DNA of 64,000 bases from Nocardioides sp. Soil805 (GCF_001429625.1 NZ_LMSU01000002.1:124001-188000), one strand, 5' to 3'. Counted from the stretch's first letter, positions 40,368 to 49,541 are shown. Program-made: numbers and translations. Notes: generated from the sequence alone by a model not told the origin.

Positions 40368-41638
40368 CGGACCCGGCCGCGGCCTTCGCCTCGGTGGCCG
40401 CCGAGCACCCGCGCTGCTTCTGGCTCGACGGGGGAGGTGCCCGCGAGTGGTCGGGCCGGCGCTCGATCGTCGGCTGGCTCGAGGACGACGACGTGTCCCT
40501 GACGTACGACGCCGCCCGCCGCGAGGTCCGCCGGCACGCGGGCGGGGCGTCGGTCGTGGTCGGCGACGACATCTGGGCCGTGCTCGAGGCCTCGATGGTG
40601 CCCGGGGAGCAGTGGTTCGGCTACCTCGGCGCCGCCTGCCGCCCCGACCTGCCCGCCCGGCCGGACCCGGACCTGCCCGACGCCGTGTGGATGCGGCCCT
40701 CGCACGTGCGCTCGTTCGAGCATCGGGTGGTGCTTGCGGCGGAGTCCCCGCTCGAGCGGGGACTCAGTCACCGGGAGGGTGTTGCAACGGTCACACAGTG
40801 TCCGACTCGCCGACACAGTGACGTCCCTGGGGCGTACGCCGCCGCGTTCGCGCGCGTCCAGGAGCACCTGCGGGCCGGCAACTCCTACGAGGTCAACCTG
40901 ACCTACCGGCTGACCACCGAGGCCGACCTCGACCCCGTGGCCACCTACCTGCGGCTGCGCGACCTCAACCCCGCGCCGTACGCCGGGTGCCTCCAGCACG
41001 ACGTCGAGGGCCACCGGGCCTGGCTGCTGAGCTCCAGCCCGGAGCGCTACGCCCTGGTCGGCGCCGACCGCACCATCGAGACGAAGCCGATCAAGGGCAC
41101 CGCGCCGCGCGGAGCCACCCCTGAGGAGGACGAGGCGCTCCGCGCCGGGCTCGCCACCGACCCCAAGAACCGCGCCGAGAACCTGATGATCGTCGACCTG
41201 CTCCGCAACGACATCGGCATGGTCAGCGAGGTCGGCTCGGTCGAGGTGCCGGTGCTGATGGACGTCGAGTCCTACGAGACGGTCCACCAGCTCGTCTCGA
41301 CCGTCCGCGGCCGGCTGCGCGACGACGTCACGACGGTGGGGGCACTACGCGCACTCTTCCCGCCGGGCTCGATGACCGGCGCGCCCAAGCGGCGCACGAT
41401 GGAGGTCATCGAAGAGGTCGAGGAGACGCCGCGAGGGGCGTACGCCGGGGCGTTCGGCTGGATCAGCGGCGACGGGCCGGCGGACCTCGGCGTCGTCATC
41501 CGGTCGCTGATGACCTCGGGTGACGGGCGCTGGACCCTGGGCACCGGAGGCGGGATCACCGTGCGCTCCGACGTCGAGGACGAGTGGCTGGAGTCGCGGT
41601 GGAAGGCCGAGCGGCTGCTGCGCGCGCTCGAGCGCTGA
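40364..41638 (+). CDS. pabB: Aminodeoxychorismate synthase component I, interrupted in frame by a 78-bp element
   Basis: 424 residues. Chorismate-binding motifs are intact: RAGNSYEVNLTYRLT, LSSSPERYALVGADRTIETK, PIKGTAPRG, NRAENLMIVDLLRNDIGMV, FPPGSMTGAPKRRTMEVIEE, YAGAFGWIS and GTGGGITVRSD. Between HRVVLAA and PGAYAAAFARVQEHL, at the linker between the N-terminal region and the catalytic core, 26 codons are contributed by the palindromic element at 40742-40819. The insertion falls just before the helix that begins the conserved core, so activity may be kept. It follows pabA with a 4-bp overlap. Confidence 0.9.
   Translation: MTDPAAAFASVAAEHPRCFWLDGGGAREWSGRRSIVGWLEDDDVSLTYDAARREVRRHAGGASVVVGDDIWAVLEASMVPGEQWFGYLGAACRPDLPARPDPDLPDAVWMRPSHVRSFEHRVVLAAESPLERGLSHREGVATVTQCPTRRHSDVPGAYAAAFARVQEHLRAGNSYEVNLTYRLTTEADLDPVATYLRLRDLNPAPYAGCLQHDVEGHRAWLLSSSPERYALVGADRTIETKPIKGTAPRGATPEEDEALRAGLATDPKNRAENLMIVDLLRNDIGMVSEVGSVEVPVLMDVESYETVHQLVSTVRGRLRDDVTTVGALRALFPPGSMTGAPKRRTMEVIEEVEETPRGAYAGAFGWISGDGPADLGVVIRSLMTSGDGRWTLGTGGGITVRSDVEDEWLESRWKAERLLRALER
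40742..40819 (+). repeat. 78-bp double-palindrome element, copy 2 (in-frame inside pabB)
   Basis: The first palindrome (40742-40765) is perfect over 24 bp (GAGTCCCCGCTC and its complement). The second 36-bp block (40767-40802) has lost symmetry in its left arm (GTCACCGGGAGGGTG) but keeps GTTGCAACGGTCACA. The 17-nt tail CGACTCGCCGACACAGT (40803-40819) is identical to copy 1. The first base is at codon position 1, a different frame from copy 1, and no stop arises. Confidence 0.93.
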
Positions 41639-41644
41639 GGTGCT

Positions 41645-41711
41645 GGGGTAGTCCGTGACGAAGGGACCCAGGAATCGGCCGTCCGGGGGTCCGATCGTCA
41701 CGGACTACCCC
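41645..41711. terminator. Long hairpin between convergent genes
   Basis: Perfect 17-bp arms GGGGTAGTCCGTGACGA (41645-41661) and its complement (41695-41711) enclose 33 nt that contain a second pairing (GGACCC/GGGTCC). It begins 7 bp after the pabB stop, so it probably terminates pabB and, from the other side, the histidine kinase operon. Its stem is long for a terminator and may itself be a repeat element. Confidence 0.65.
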
Positions 41712-41730
41712 GGTCGGCGGCGCCGAGGTG

Positions 41731-41773
41731 TCAGGAAGTGCCCGGTCGGCGGCGCTGAGGTGTCAGGAAGGGG
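41731..41773 (+). repeat. 32-bp repeat array 3 (two units, second truncated)
   Basis: Units start at 41731 and 41763. The first is complete (TCAGGAAGTGCCCGGTCGGC); the second breaks down after TCAGGAAG into a G-run. It lies between the hairpin at 41645-41711 and the end of the convergent kinase gene. Confidence 0.85.
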
Positions 41774-41787
41774 GGAGGTCGGCGACG

Positions 41788-43179
41788 TCAGGCGTGGGCC
41801 GGCTGTTCGCCGGGCAGGGACAGCGTGAGCCGGGTCCCGCCGCCGGGGGCGTCGTCGACGGCCACCCGTCCCCCGTGGCGGTCCACCACCTGGCGCACGA
41901 TCGCGAGCCCGAGGCCGGAGCCGGGCATCGACCTCGACTCGTCGGAGCGCCAGAAGCGCTCGAACACGCGCGCCTGGTCCTCGGCCGGGATGCCGGGGCC
42001 CTGGTCGTCGATGGTGAGCACGCCGGACATGAGCCGCACGGTGATGGTGCCGCCGATGGGGCTCCACTTGGCGGCGTTGTCGAGCAGGTTGAGGATCGCG
42101 CGCTCGAGACCGGTCGCGTCGCCGGTGACCCGCCAGTGGTCGAGGCGTACGTCGAAGTCGACGCCGGGCGCCCGGCGGCGGACCCGGACCAGCGCCCGCT
42201 CGGTCACCTCGGCCAGGTCGACCGGCTCGATGATCGCGGCGGGGTGGTCCTCGCGGGCCAGGACGACCAGGTCGCCGACCAGGGTGGTCAGCTCCTCGAT
42301 CTGGGCGCGCACGTCATCCAGCAGCTCGCGGCGGGCCTCCTCGGGGAGGCCGCCGTCGGTGTCGGCCTGGGCCAGCAGGTCGAGGTTGGTGCGCAGCGAG
42401 GTCAGCGGGGTCCGCAGCTCGTGGCCGGCGTCGGCGACGAGGCGGCGCTGGCGGTCGCGGGAGGCGGCCAGGGAGGTCAGCATCTGGTTGAAGGCACCGG
42501 CGAGGCGGGCGATCTCGTCGTCGCCCTCGACGGCCAGCGGGGCCAGGTCCTCGGTCACGGCGATCCGCTCCACCGAGCGGGTGAGGCGGCGTACCGGACG
42601 CAGGCCGTTGGCGGCCACGGCCCACCCGGCCAGGGCGGCGGCCAGCACGCCGAGCCCGCCGGCGACGAGCATGACGGTGCCGAGCTTGGCGAGGGTGCGC
42701 TGCTGCGACGACAGCAGCTGGGCCAGGACCAGCGCCTGGTCGGGCCCGGCAGGGACGGTGGCGACGCGGTACTCCACGCCGCCGGCCGTCACGATCGTGC
42801 GCACCGACTCCTGCCGGCGGCCGACGGCGACGTCGTGCTCCGGCGTGCCCAGGACGATCTGGGGCCCCTCGTCGGCAGTGACGACGGCCCCGCCCGCGGT
42901 GATGAACGCGATCCGCACGTCGGCCGCCCCCAGCATCCAGGACGGCACCTTGCGCTCGGTCATCTGCGATAGCGCGGTGTACTTGGCGGCCTTCTCGGCG
43001 CGGTCGAGCAACGACTCGTCGAGGCTGCCCTGCAGCTGCATCCGCATCACCATGAAGGCGCCCAGCGACATCGCCGCGATCGACACGGCGACGGCGAGCG
43101 TGGTGAGGACGGCGACGCGGGACGCGAGCGAGCGGCGGTAGTGCCACCGCTTGTCGTCCCAGCCGGCGAGGCTGCTCAT
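41788..43179 (-). CDS. MprB/TcrY-like sensor histidine kinase
   Basis: 463 residues from an ATG at 43179. Two membrane segments ([20 protein letters not shown] near 25; [20 protein letters not shown] near 170) bracket an extracytoplasmic sensor of about 120 residues. HAMP ([18 protein letters not shown]), H-box [21 protein letters not shown]-box [17 protein letters not shown]1 [20 protein letters not shown] and G2 [13 protein letters not shown] follow. It pairs with the response regulator gene immediately upstream (4-bp overlap). MprB in mycobacteria responds to envelope stress and feeds into sigma-factor control. Confidence 0.93.
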   Translation of the reverse strand: MSSLAGWDDKRWHYRRSLASRVAVLTTLAVAVSIAAMSLGAFMVMRMQLQGSLDESLLDRAEKAAKYTALSQMTERKVPSWMLGAADVRIAFITAGGAVVTADEGPQIVLGTPEHDVAVGRRQESVRTIVTAGGVEYRVATVPAGPDQALVLAQLLSSQQRTLAKLGTVMLVAGGLGVLAAALAGWAVAANGLRPVRRLTRSVERIAVTEDLAPLAVEGDDEIARLAGAFNQMLTSLAASRDRQRRLVADAGHELRTPLTSLRTNLDLLAQADTDGGLPEEARRELLDDVRAQIEELTTLVGDLVVLAREDHPAAIIEPVDLAEVTERALVRVRRRAPGVDFDVRLDHWRVTGDATGLERAILNLLDNAAKWSPIGGTITVRLMSGVLTIDDQGPGIPAEDQARVFERFWRSDESRSMPGSGLGLAIVRQVVDRHGGRVAVDDAPGGGTRLTLSLPGEQPAHA

Positions 43180-43874
43180 GCTTCCTTGAGCACGTAGCCC
43201 ACTCCGCGCACGGTCTGGATCAGCCGGGGCTCGCCCTCGGCCTCGGTCTTGCGGCGCAGGTAGCCGACGTAGACCTCCAGCGAGTTGGCGCTGGTCGGGA
43301 AGTCGTAGCCCCACACCTCCTCGAGGATGAAGGAGCGCTCGAGCACCCGCCGCGGCCGGCGCAGGAACATCTCCAGCAGGGTGAACTCCGTGCGGGTCAG
43401 CTCGATGGCCCGGTCCCCGCGGCGTACGTCGCGCGAGCCCACCTCCATGGTGAGGTCGGCGAAGGACAGCGTCTCCTCCGCGGCGTCCTCGACGGGTACG
43501 ACGCGGCGCAGCAGCGCGCGGAGTCGGGCGAGCAGCTCCTGGAGGGCGAAGGGCTTGGTGAGGTAGTCGTCGGCACCGGCGTCGAGCCCCTCCACCCGGT
43601 CGCCCACCGCGTCCCGGGCGGTGAGCACCAGCACGGGGACGTCGTTGCCCGCGGCCCGCAGGGCGCGCGTCGTCTCGATCCCGTCGAGGCGCGGCATCAT
43701 CACGTCCATCACCACCACGTCGGGGTGGCTGGACCCGAGCACCGCCAGCGCCTCCGCACCGTCGGAGGCCAGCGCGACGTCGTAGCCGTTGAACTCCAGC
43801 GAGCGGCGCAGCGAGTCGCGCACGGCCCGGTCGTCGTCGACGACCAGCACGCGAGGCTTGGGTGTGTCCGGCAC
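43176..43874 (-). CDS. MprA-like OmpR-family response regulator
   Basis: 232 residues. Receiver domain: [20 protein letters not shown], phosphoacceptor Asp57 in [12 protein letters not shown], Thr in [10 protein letters not shown] and Lys in [15 protein letters not shown]. Winged-helix output domain: [56 protein letters not shown] start. It is the first gene of the pair, with the kinase gene overlapping its stop. Candidate binding repeats were not identified. Confidence 0.95.
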   Translation of the reverse strand: MPDTPKPRVLVVDDDRAVRDSLRRSLEFNGYDVALASDGAEALAVLGSSHPDVVVMDVMMPRLDGIETTRALRAAGNDVPVLVLTARDAVGDRVEGLDAGADDYLTKPFALQELLARLRALLRRVVPVEDAAEETLSFADLTMEVGSRDVRRGDRAIELTRTEFTLLEMFLRRPRRVLERSFILEEVWGYDFPTSANSLEVYVGYLRRKTEAEGEPRLIQTVRGVGYVLKEA

Positions 43875-43878
43875 AGCC

Positions 43879-44520
43879 CTACCTTGCCAGTCGAGCCTGA
43901 GCCTGCGCTGAGATCTCCGGGGACGCGGTCAGGTGGTGCCGCCAGGCGTGGTGGACCAGCGCCGCGGCCAGCACGGTGCCGCACCAGCCCATCAGGAGGT
44001 CGCCGAGCGTGTCGCCGTACGCCGTCGGCATCTCCGGCGAGCGGGTCACGAAGGCGACGTACTCGAAGAGCTCCCAGGCCAGGGCGGCGGTCATGCCCAG
44101 CGCCACCGAGCCGGCCAGGACCGCCCAGCCGCTCGACGTGCTGGGCAGCGTGAGGAGCACGAGGGCCGCCGCGACGCAGGCGACGTTGGTGACGTGCATC
44201 CACTCGTCGAACCACGCGACGGTGTCGTAGAGGTCGACGCGGTTGCCGAGGACGTCGCTGAACGCCGTGTAGGTGAGCAGCAGGTCCGCCAGCCACGGGT
44301 AGGGACGGGCCGGGCGGTACGCGTGCCACCAGACGGGGACGGCGAAGGCGAGCATCGGGTAGGTCAGGGCCCGTGCGGTGGGGGCCTTGCCCTCAAGGTT
44401 GCCCCAGGACGGATCGACGAGGACGGCGAGGAGGAACCCCGCCAGCACGACCTTGCCCAGCACGTCCAGGACGGCCACCGCCGGCGACGGGACGGGCGGG
44501 CGGGGCGCGCCACTCCTCAT
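43879..44520 (-). CDS. Integral membrane protein, DUF2238/YjdF-like
   Basis: 213 residues; the ATG at 44520 lies 6 nt after TAGGTT (leaderless-type). About five or six membrane helices carry conserved acidic and aromatic motifs: [40 protein letters not shown] and [20 protein letters not shown]. The D..MH, WE..E and D...D motifs inside membrane helices are the hallmark of this family. Function is unknown. Only 4 bp separate its stop from the response regulator start, so all three genes may be cotranscribed. Confidence 0.75.
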   Translation of the reverse strand: MRSGAPRPPVPSPAVAVLDVLGKVVLAGFLLAVLVDPSWGNLEGKAPTARALTYPMLAFAVPVWWHAYRPARPYPWLADLLLTYTAFSDVLGNRVDLYDTVAWFDEWMHVTNVACVAAALVLLTLPSTSSGWAVLAGSVALGMTAALAWELFEYVAFVTRSPEMPTAYGDTLGDLLMGWCGTVLAAALVHHAWRHHLTASPEISAQAQARLAR

Positions 44521-44734
44521 GCTCCCAACCTAGGGACGCCACGCTGCGGCGTACCGGGCCGGAAGTCACCTCGGCACCTGTCGCCCGGCCCGTCCGGTCC
44601 GGAGCGGCCCGGACGCTGGTCCTGCCCCGGTGAGGGTCCGGCTCCGCGTGTCCTAGGATTGCCGCCGGTCCAGAAGCGGCCTTCTGATGCTGCGTCGATC
44701 CTGCTCGACGCCGTCACCCGAAGGACGCCTTCCC

Positions 44735-45430
44735 ATGCCTGATGACGTGCTGGCAGAAGCCCTTGCCCACGCCGCCCGCAGCCTCAACCGGGTCTCCTCG
44801 CTCGAGGAGACCCTCACCGAGATCGTGCGCACCGCCCAGCTGTCGGTGCCGGGCGCCGACCACGTCGGTGTCTCCCTCGCCCATCCCGACGGCCGCCTCG
44901 ACACGCTGGCCGCGACCAGTGACCGGGTCCGGGAGTTCGACTCGCTGCAGCACCGCCTGGGGGAGGGCCCGTGCGTCTTCGCCGCCGAGGCGGACACCAT
45001 CGTGCACGTCCCCGACGTGGGCACCGAGCGGCGCTGGCCGTCGTACACGGCCGAGGCGCACGAACGCGGCCTGCGGGCGCAGATCGGCGTACGGCTGCAC
45101 GCCGACCGCAACGGGCGGTCCTCGCTCAACATCTACTCCGAGCAGGAGGACGGCCTCGACGACGCCAGCGCGCAGGCGGCCGACCTGTTCGCCGCGCAGG
45201 CCGCCCTCGCGATGGGCAAGGCGCGCGCCATCGACCAGCTGCAGGAGGGGATGCGCAGCCGCCAGCGGATCGGCGTGGCCGTGGGCCTGCTGATGCACCG
45301 CTACCGCACCTCGGAGGAGCGTGCCTTCGCCTTCCTCGTCCGCGCCTCCTCGCACGGCAACGTCAAGCTGCGCGACGTGGCCGCCGAGGTGGTCCGCGAG
45401 TTCCAGCTCGGCCTCGACGAGGAGCCCTGA
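44735..45430 (+). CDS. GAF and ANTAR domain regulator (1)
   Basis: 231 residues from an ATG with GAAGGA upstream. GAF domain: SLEETLTEIVRTAQLSVPGA, HRLGEGPCVFAAEADTIVHV, GLRAQIGVRLHADRNGRSSL. ANTAR domain: EGMRSRQRIGVAVGLLMHRY, RTSEERAFAFLVRASSHGNV, KLRDVAAEVV. ANTAR proteins bind paired RNA hairpins and act as antiterminators, often of genes downstream or in the same stress regulon. It is the first of three such genes within 4 kb, followed by a second GAF-ANTAR gene after 100 bp. Confidence 0.92.
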   Translation: MPDDVLAEALAHAARSLNRVSSLEETLTEIVRTAQLSVPGADHVGVSLAHPDGRLDTLAATSDRVREFDSLQHRLGEGPCVFAAEADTIVHVPDVGTERRWPSYTAEAHERGLRAQIGVRLHADRNGRSSLNIYSEQEDGLDDASAQAADLFAAQAALAMGKARAIDQLQEGMRSRQRIGVAVGLLMHRYRTSEERAFAFLVRASSHGNVKLRDVAAEVVREFQLGLDEEP

Positions 45431-45530
45431 CCCACGGCGGGTCCGTCTCGTCCCCACGGGTGTGGCGTCCCCCGGTGCCGGACGCGGATGATGATGAGGG
45501 ACGGAAGCCGACGACGCCCGAGGGGGGCTG

Positions 45531-46226
45531 ATGGATTTCCTTCCCCACACGCAGGAAGCGCTCGACGAGTACCTCAGCCTGGCCGACCCGGAGCTCGAGC
45601 GGTCGCTGATGACCATGGGCGACTCGGCAGCGCGGATCATCCCGGAGTGCGTCGGGCTGAGCCTCACGTTGTACGACGAGGACCTCACCTTCACCCTGGT
45701 GGCGTCCAGCCTCCCGCTGGCCGAGATCGACGCGATGCAGTACCTCGACGGCGGACCCTGCGTGCAGGCGGTCCACGACAACGCGCACCGGGTGGAGGCG
45801 GTCGAGGAGCTCCTCGACGAGGACCGGTGGGCCCTCTTCGCCCAGGCCAGCGCGGCCGCGGGGGTGGCGAGCAGCCTGTCCCTCCCCGTGGTGGAGCGCG
45901 GGCGCGTGGTCGGCGGCATCAACCTGTACGCCTCCTCGGCCGACGCGTTCATGGGTCACCACAACGACCTGGCCTCGGCGCTCGGGGCCTCCGCCTCCGG
46001 TGCGGTGACCAACGCCGACCTCGCCTTCGAGACCCGGCTGCGGGCCGAGAGGGCACCACAGCAGCTGCGCGACCAGCAGGCGCTCGAGGTGGGCATCGGG
46101 ATCCTCGCCGCGCGAGAGGAGCTCGACGTGGAGGCGGCGCGGGCACGACTGGTGCTGGCGGCTGCGCGCGCCGGCATCAGCGTGGTGCAGGCCGCCCTGG
46201 TCATCATCAACATCCACCGCACCTGA
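45531..46226 (+). CDS. GAF and ANTAR-like domain regulator (2)
   Basis: 231 residues; ATG preceded by GAGGGGGG. The GAF part contains VGLSLTLYDEDLTFTLVASS, MQYLDGGPCVQAVHDNAHRV and SLSLPVVERGRVVGGINLYA. The C-terminal ANTAR is diverged: QQLRDQQALEVGIGILAARE and LDVEAARARLVLAAARAGIS replace the usual RxxIxxAxGxLM pattern only in part. It may therefore have altered RNA specificity. It lies between a GAF-ANTAR gene and a LuxR-type regulator on the same strand. Confidence 0.85.
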   Translation: MDFLPHTQEALDEYLSLADPELERSLMTMGDSAARIIPECVGLSLTLYDEDLTFTLVASSLPLAEIDAMQYLDGGPCVQAVHDNAHRVEAVEELLDEDRWALFAQASAAAGVASSLSLPVVERGRVVGGINLYASSADAFMGHHNDLASALGASASGAVTNADLAFETRLRAERAPQQLRDQQALEVGIGILAAREELDVEAARARLVLAAARAGISVVQAALVIINIHRT

Positions 46227-46285
46227 CGCGCGGGGAGCCCCGTCGAGCGGCGCATGGAGCCCGCGGGGCCGGGGTACTCGACGTC

Positions 46286-46984
46286 ATGCTCCCCCTCAGC
46301 AACGGCATCCCCGTTCCCGTCCGCGTGTCCGTCGCGGACGACAGCGAGCTGGTCGTCCGCGGACTGCAGGCGATGCTGGCCGATCGCCTCGACGAGGTGG
46401 TGCTGGTGGCCGGTGGGTCGCCCGGATCCGGCGAGCCGGCCGGCGACCTCGTCCTGTACGACCCGGCGTACGTCCTGCGCCGCAGCGTGCGGTCGAGCAG
46501 CCCGAGCGCCCCCGTCGCCCCGGGCCGGGCCCGGGTCGTCGCCTACAGCTGGGACTGCTCGCGCAGCGCCGTCTCCACCGAGCTGGCGCGAGGGGCGGCG
46601 GGCTACCTCAGCAAGCGGCTGCCCGTCGATCGGCTCGTCGGCGCCCTCGTGCGCATCGGCTCGGGGCGGGTGGTCGTGGACGTCGGTGGCCACGCCAGCG
46701 CCGGGGACGACCCCGCTCCCGAGCCCTGGCCCCTGACGCCGAGGGAGACCGTCGTGCTCGGCCTCATCACCAGGGGACGCTCCAACCAGGACATCGCGGA
46801 CGAGACGCAGCTGAGCATCAACTCGATCAAGTCCTACATCCGCGCCTGCTACGCCAAGATCGGGGTGACCTCCCGCTCTCAGGCGGTGCTGTGGGGGGTG
46901 CGGCACGGACTCCTCGTGCATCCCGTCGACGAGCGCGTCGACGCGGTCGGAGGCCCCCTGGAACCGTCTCGCCACGTCGGCTGA
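46286..46984 (+). CDS. LuxR/NarL-type response regulator, atypical receiver
   Basis: 232 residues from an ATG at 46286. The N-terminal receiver-like domain begins VRVSVADDSELVVRGLQAML, but the expected phosphoacceptor Asp sits in an unusual context (LVLYDPAYVLRRSVR), and the Thr/Lys positions read VVAYSWD and YLSKRLPVDRLVGAL. The C-terminal HTH is typical: LTPRETVVLGLITRGRSNQD, IADETQLSINSIKSYIRACY. It may be regulated without classical phosphorylation. It converges on the sigma factor gene (6 bp between stops). Confidence 0.87.
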   Translation: MLPLSNGIPVPVRVSVADDSELVVRGLQAMLADRLDEVVLVAGGSPGSGEPAGDLVLYDPAYVLRRSVRSSSPSAPVAPGRARVVAYSWDCSRSAVSTELARGAAGYLSKRLPVDRLVGALVRIGSGRVVVDVGGHASAGDDPAPEPWPLTPRETVVLGLITRGRSNQDIADETQLSINSIKSYIRACYAKIGVTSRSQAVLWGVRHGLLVHPVDERVDAVGGPLEPSRHVG

Positions 46985-46990
46985 GCCCGG

Positions 46991-47749
46991 TCAGGCGGCC
47001 GGTGCGTGCCCGGCCAGCGCGGCCCGCAGCTCCTCGAGGATGCGGGTGAGGGTGCGGGAGACCTGCGACTGGGTGACGCCCACGACGGCGGCGATCTCCG
47101 CCTGGGTGCGGTCCTCGAAGAAGCGCATGGTGAGGATGTCGCGGTCTCGCGGGCACAGTGCCCGGACGAGGGGGCCGAGGACGAGACGGGCCTCGAGCGC
47201 CCCTCGTTCGCCGTCCTCGGCGGCCAGCAGGTCGGCCAGGGACGCGGTCCCGTCCTGGACCGGGGCGTCGAGCGAGGAGGGCCGGAAGCACCCGTCCGCC
47301 GCCATCGCCTCGCGGACCACGGGCTCCGGCTCGTCGAGGTGGGCCGCGAGCTGGGCCGGGGTGGGCTGCTGCCCGAGCTGCAGCGTGAGCTCGGGCTCCG
47401 CCGCGGTGATCCGGACCTGGAGCTCCTGCACCCGCCGGGGCGGTCGGACCATCCAGCACGCGTCGCGGAAGTGACGGCGTACCTCGCCGCGGATGGTGGG
47501 GACGGCGTAGGCGACGAAGTCGTGGCCCGCGTCCGGGTCGAACCGCCCGGCCGCCTTGACGAGACCGAGGTAGGCGACCTGCTCGAGGTCCTCGCGGCTC
47601 ACCCCCCGGTTGCGGTAGCGGGCGGCGATCGAGCGGGCGACGCCGAGGTGGGACTCGATCAGCCGGTCGGTCGACCCGCGGCCGCCACGGGGACGGGGGA
47701 CCGGTGTGATGGGGACGAGCGGGCTGGGGACAAGGGAGACAGGGACCAC
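46991..47749 (-). CDS. SigB/SigF-family RNA polymerase sigma factor
   Basis: 252 residues, GTG start. The N-terminus is a short Val/Pro repeat. Region 2: IESHLGVARSIAARYRNRGV, SREDLEQVAYLGLVKAAGRF, HDFVAYAVPTIRGEVRRHFR, DACWMVRPPRRVQELQVRI; region 3: LTLQLGQQPTPAQLAAHLD; region 4: LCPRDRDILTMRFFEDRTQA and TQSQVSRTLTRILEELR. This is the group 3 stress/sporulation class (SigB/SigF). No anti-sigma or antagonist gene is adjacent, but GAF-ANTAR and LuxR regulators surround it. Confidence 0.92.
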   Translation of the reverse strand: MVPVSLVPSPLVPITPVPRPRGGRGSTDRLIESHLGVARSIAARYRNRGVSREDLEQVAYLGLVKAAGRFDPDAGHDFVAYAVPTIRGEVRRHFRDACWMVRPPRRVQELQVRITAAEPELTLQLGQQPTPAQLAAHLDEPEPVVREAMAADGCFRPSSLDAPVQDGTASLADLLAAEDGERGALEARLVLGPLVRALCPRDRDILTMRFFEDRTQAEIAAVVGVTQSQVSRTLTRILEELRAALAGHAPAA

Positions 47750-47915
47750 GATCGACGCCTCGTTCCGGGAGGAAGGGCACTCGCCGTGGTCTCCAGCAAG
47801 CAGTCCCCCGGGACGCTAGTCACGTGGGCGTGGGGGCGTCAACCGTCGGCGGGACCTCCGAGCGGGCGTCTTCACCCCGGGGGAGGTACGCCGTCCGGCG
47901 GCGCGCGTCCGGACC

Positions 47916-48620
47916 TCAGGAGGTCGCGCCCCGGCGGCCCTGGTTGGTGCGGTCGACCACCTCGCGGGCCACCTCGCGCAGCTTGACGTTGCTGGTGGAG
48001 GACGCGCGGACGAGGAAGCCGAAGGCGCGGTCCTCGTCGATGCCGTAGCGCTCCATGAGCACGCCGATGGCCTGGCCGATGAGCTTGCGGGTCTGCAGCG
48101 CCTCGTGCAGCTGCTCCTCGCGACGGGCCCGGCCGAGGGCGAGGGCCGCGTGGGCGGCGAAGAGCTCGGCGGCCTCGGGGGCGTCGCGGTGGATGGTGGT
48201 CGCCTCGGTGGCGTACATGTTGAGCGCCCCGATCGTGCTGTCCTCGTGGTAGAGCCGCACCGCCATCTGCGCCCGCAGCCCGGCCGCCGCCGCGCGCGGG
48301 GCGAAGCGCGGCCACCTCTGGTCGTTGCGGATGTCGTCGACCACGACCACCGGCTCGTCGAGCATCGCGCTCACGCACGGCCCCTCGCCCAGCTCGTACT
48401 GGAGGCCGTCGAGGTCCCAGACGAGCTGGCCCGTCGCCGCGCGGGTCTCGATCTCGCCGCCCCGATGGATGACGCTGATCCCGACCTGGTCGATGTCGGG
48501 CACCGAGACCGCCGCGGCCGCCGCGATGGCGGCCAGGGTGTCCTCGACCGAGGACGAGCCGTCGATCATGCGGGCAGCCTCGGCCAGGGCGACGGCCAGG
48601 CTCGTTCGGGTGCTGTCCAC
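47916..48620 (-). CDS. GAF and ANTAR domain regulator (3)
   Basis: 234 residues from the GTG at 48620, preceded by GAGGAG at good spacing; an ATG at 48653 gives an 11-residue longer product. GAF: SSVEDTLAAIAAAAAVSVPD, YELGEGPCVSAMLDEPVVVV, GLRAQMAVRLYHEDSTIGAL. ANTAR: EALQTRKLIGQAIGVLMERY, GIDEDRAFGFLVRASSTSNV, KLREVAREVVD. It is closely similar in layout to the gene at 44735, suggesting duplication. It lies upstream of the SigB-like gene on the same strand with a 166-bp gap. Confidence 0.92.
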   Translation of the reverse strand: MDSTRTSLAVALAEAARMIDGSSSVEDTLAAIAAAAAVSVPDIDQVGISVIHRGGEIETRAATGQLVWDLDGLQYELGEGPCVSAMLDEPVVVVDDIRNDQRWPRFAPRAAAAGLRAQMAVRLYHEDSTIGALNMYATEATTIHRDAPEAAELFAAHAALALGRARREEQLHEALQTRKLIGQAIGVLMERYGIDEDRAFGFLVRASSTSNVKLREVAREVVDRTNQGRRGATS

Positions 48621-48680
48621 CAGGGCTCCTCGGGACAGGTGGGCTCTCGACATTACCCCTCTCCGCGCCGGTGCGACGGG

Positions 48681-49541
48681 TCAGGCGTAGCGGGCGGCGG
48701 CGGTGGCCGCCCGGGCGCCGTACCCGCCGCCGAACATGCACGCGTGCACGAGCAGCGGGAACACCTGGTGCAGTGCCAGCCGGTCCTCCCAGCCGTCGGC
48801 CAGCGGCGCGACCTCGTCGTAGGCCTGCACGACGCGCTGGAGGTGCGGGAGGCCGAAGAGGTGCAGCATCGCGAGGTCGACCTCGCGATGCCCGGCGTAC
48901 GCCGCGGGGTCGATGACGTGGACCGCGTCGGCGCTCCACAGGCAGTTGCCGTTCCACAGGTCGCCGTGCAGGCGCGCCGGCGGCTCCTCGGGGACGAGGC
49001 CGGGCAGCCGGCCGACGACGGACTCGACCGTGCGGGCGTCCTCGGGGGTGATGGCGCCGCGGTCGCGGGCCAGCTTGAGGTAGGGCAGCACGCGTCGTAC
49101 GGCGTAGAACTCCGCCCAGCTGGGGGCGGTGCGGTTGGGCATCGGCAGGCGGCCGATGAAGCCGTCCCGCTCCGCGCCGTACGCCGCTCCGCCGGCGGCG
49201 TGCGTGGCGGCCAGGGCGTGGCCGAAGGCGATCGCGGACTCGAGGCCCTGCTTGGCGGACGGCTCGACCCAGGTCAGGATCAGGCACTCGGCGTCGACGG
49301 CGAGCACGGGCGGGACGGGGACGCCGTCCTCGACCTCCGCCAGCCAGCGCAGCCCGGCCGCCTCGGTCTCGAAGAAGCCCGGAGGAGCGTGGGGCAGCGT
49401 CTTCATCAGGGCGGTCGTGCCGTTGGACAGCCGCAGGCGGGTCGCGGTGGAGATGTCGCCGCCGGCCACGGGCGCCGTCGCCACCACCGCGGCGCCGAGG
49501 AGCTCCTCGGCGCGGCGGGCGACCAGTGGCTGGCGGGTCAT
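48681..49541 (-). CDS. Fructosamine/ketosamine-3-kinase family protein
   Basis: 286 residues from an ATG at 49541. Kinase-like fold of the aminoglycoside phosphotransferase group: VAGGDISTATRLRLSNGTTA and MKTLPHAPPGFFETEAAGLR (ATP Lys and Glu), LILTWVEPSAKQGLESAIAF, catalytic ARLHGDLWNGNCLWSADAVH (HGDxxxxN) and VIDPAAYAGHREVDLAML (DP.A..G.RE.DLAM). The enzyme phosphorylates glycated protein adducts so that they decay. Its gene overlaps the start region of the phosphatase partner at 49538, a common pairing in actinobacteria and other bacteria. Confidence 0.93.
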   Translation of the reverse strand: MTRQPLVARRAEELLGAAVVATAPVAGGDISTATRLRLSNGTTALMKTLPHAPPGFFETEAAGLRWLAEVEDGVPVPPVLAVDAECLILTWVEPSAKQGLESAIAFGHALAATHAAGGAAYGAERDGFIGRLPMPNRTAPSWAEFYAVRRVLPYLKLARDRGAITPEDARTVESVVGRLPGLVPEEPPARLHGDLWNGNCLWSADAVHVIDPAAYAGHREVDLAMLHLFGLPHLQRVVQAYDEVAPLADGWEDRLALHQVFPLLVHACMFGGGYGARAATAAARYA

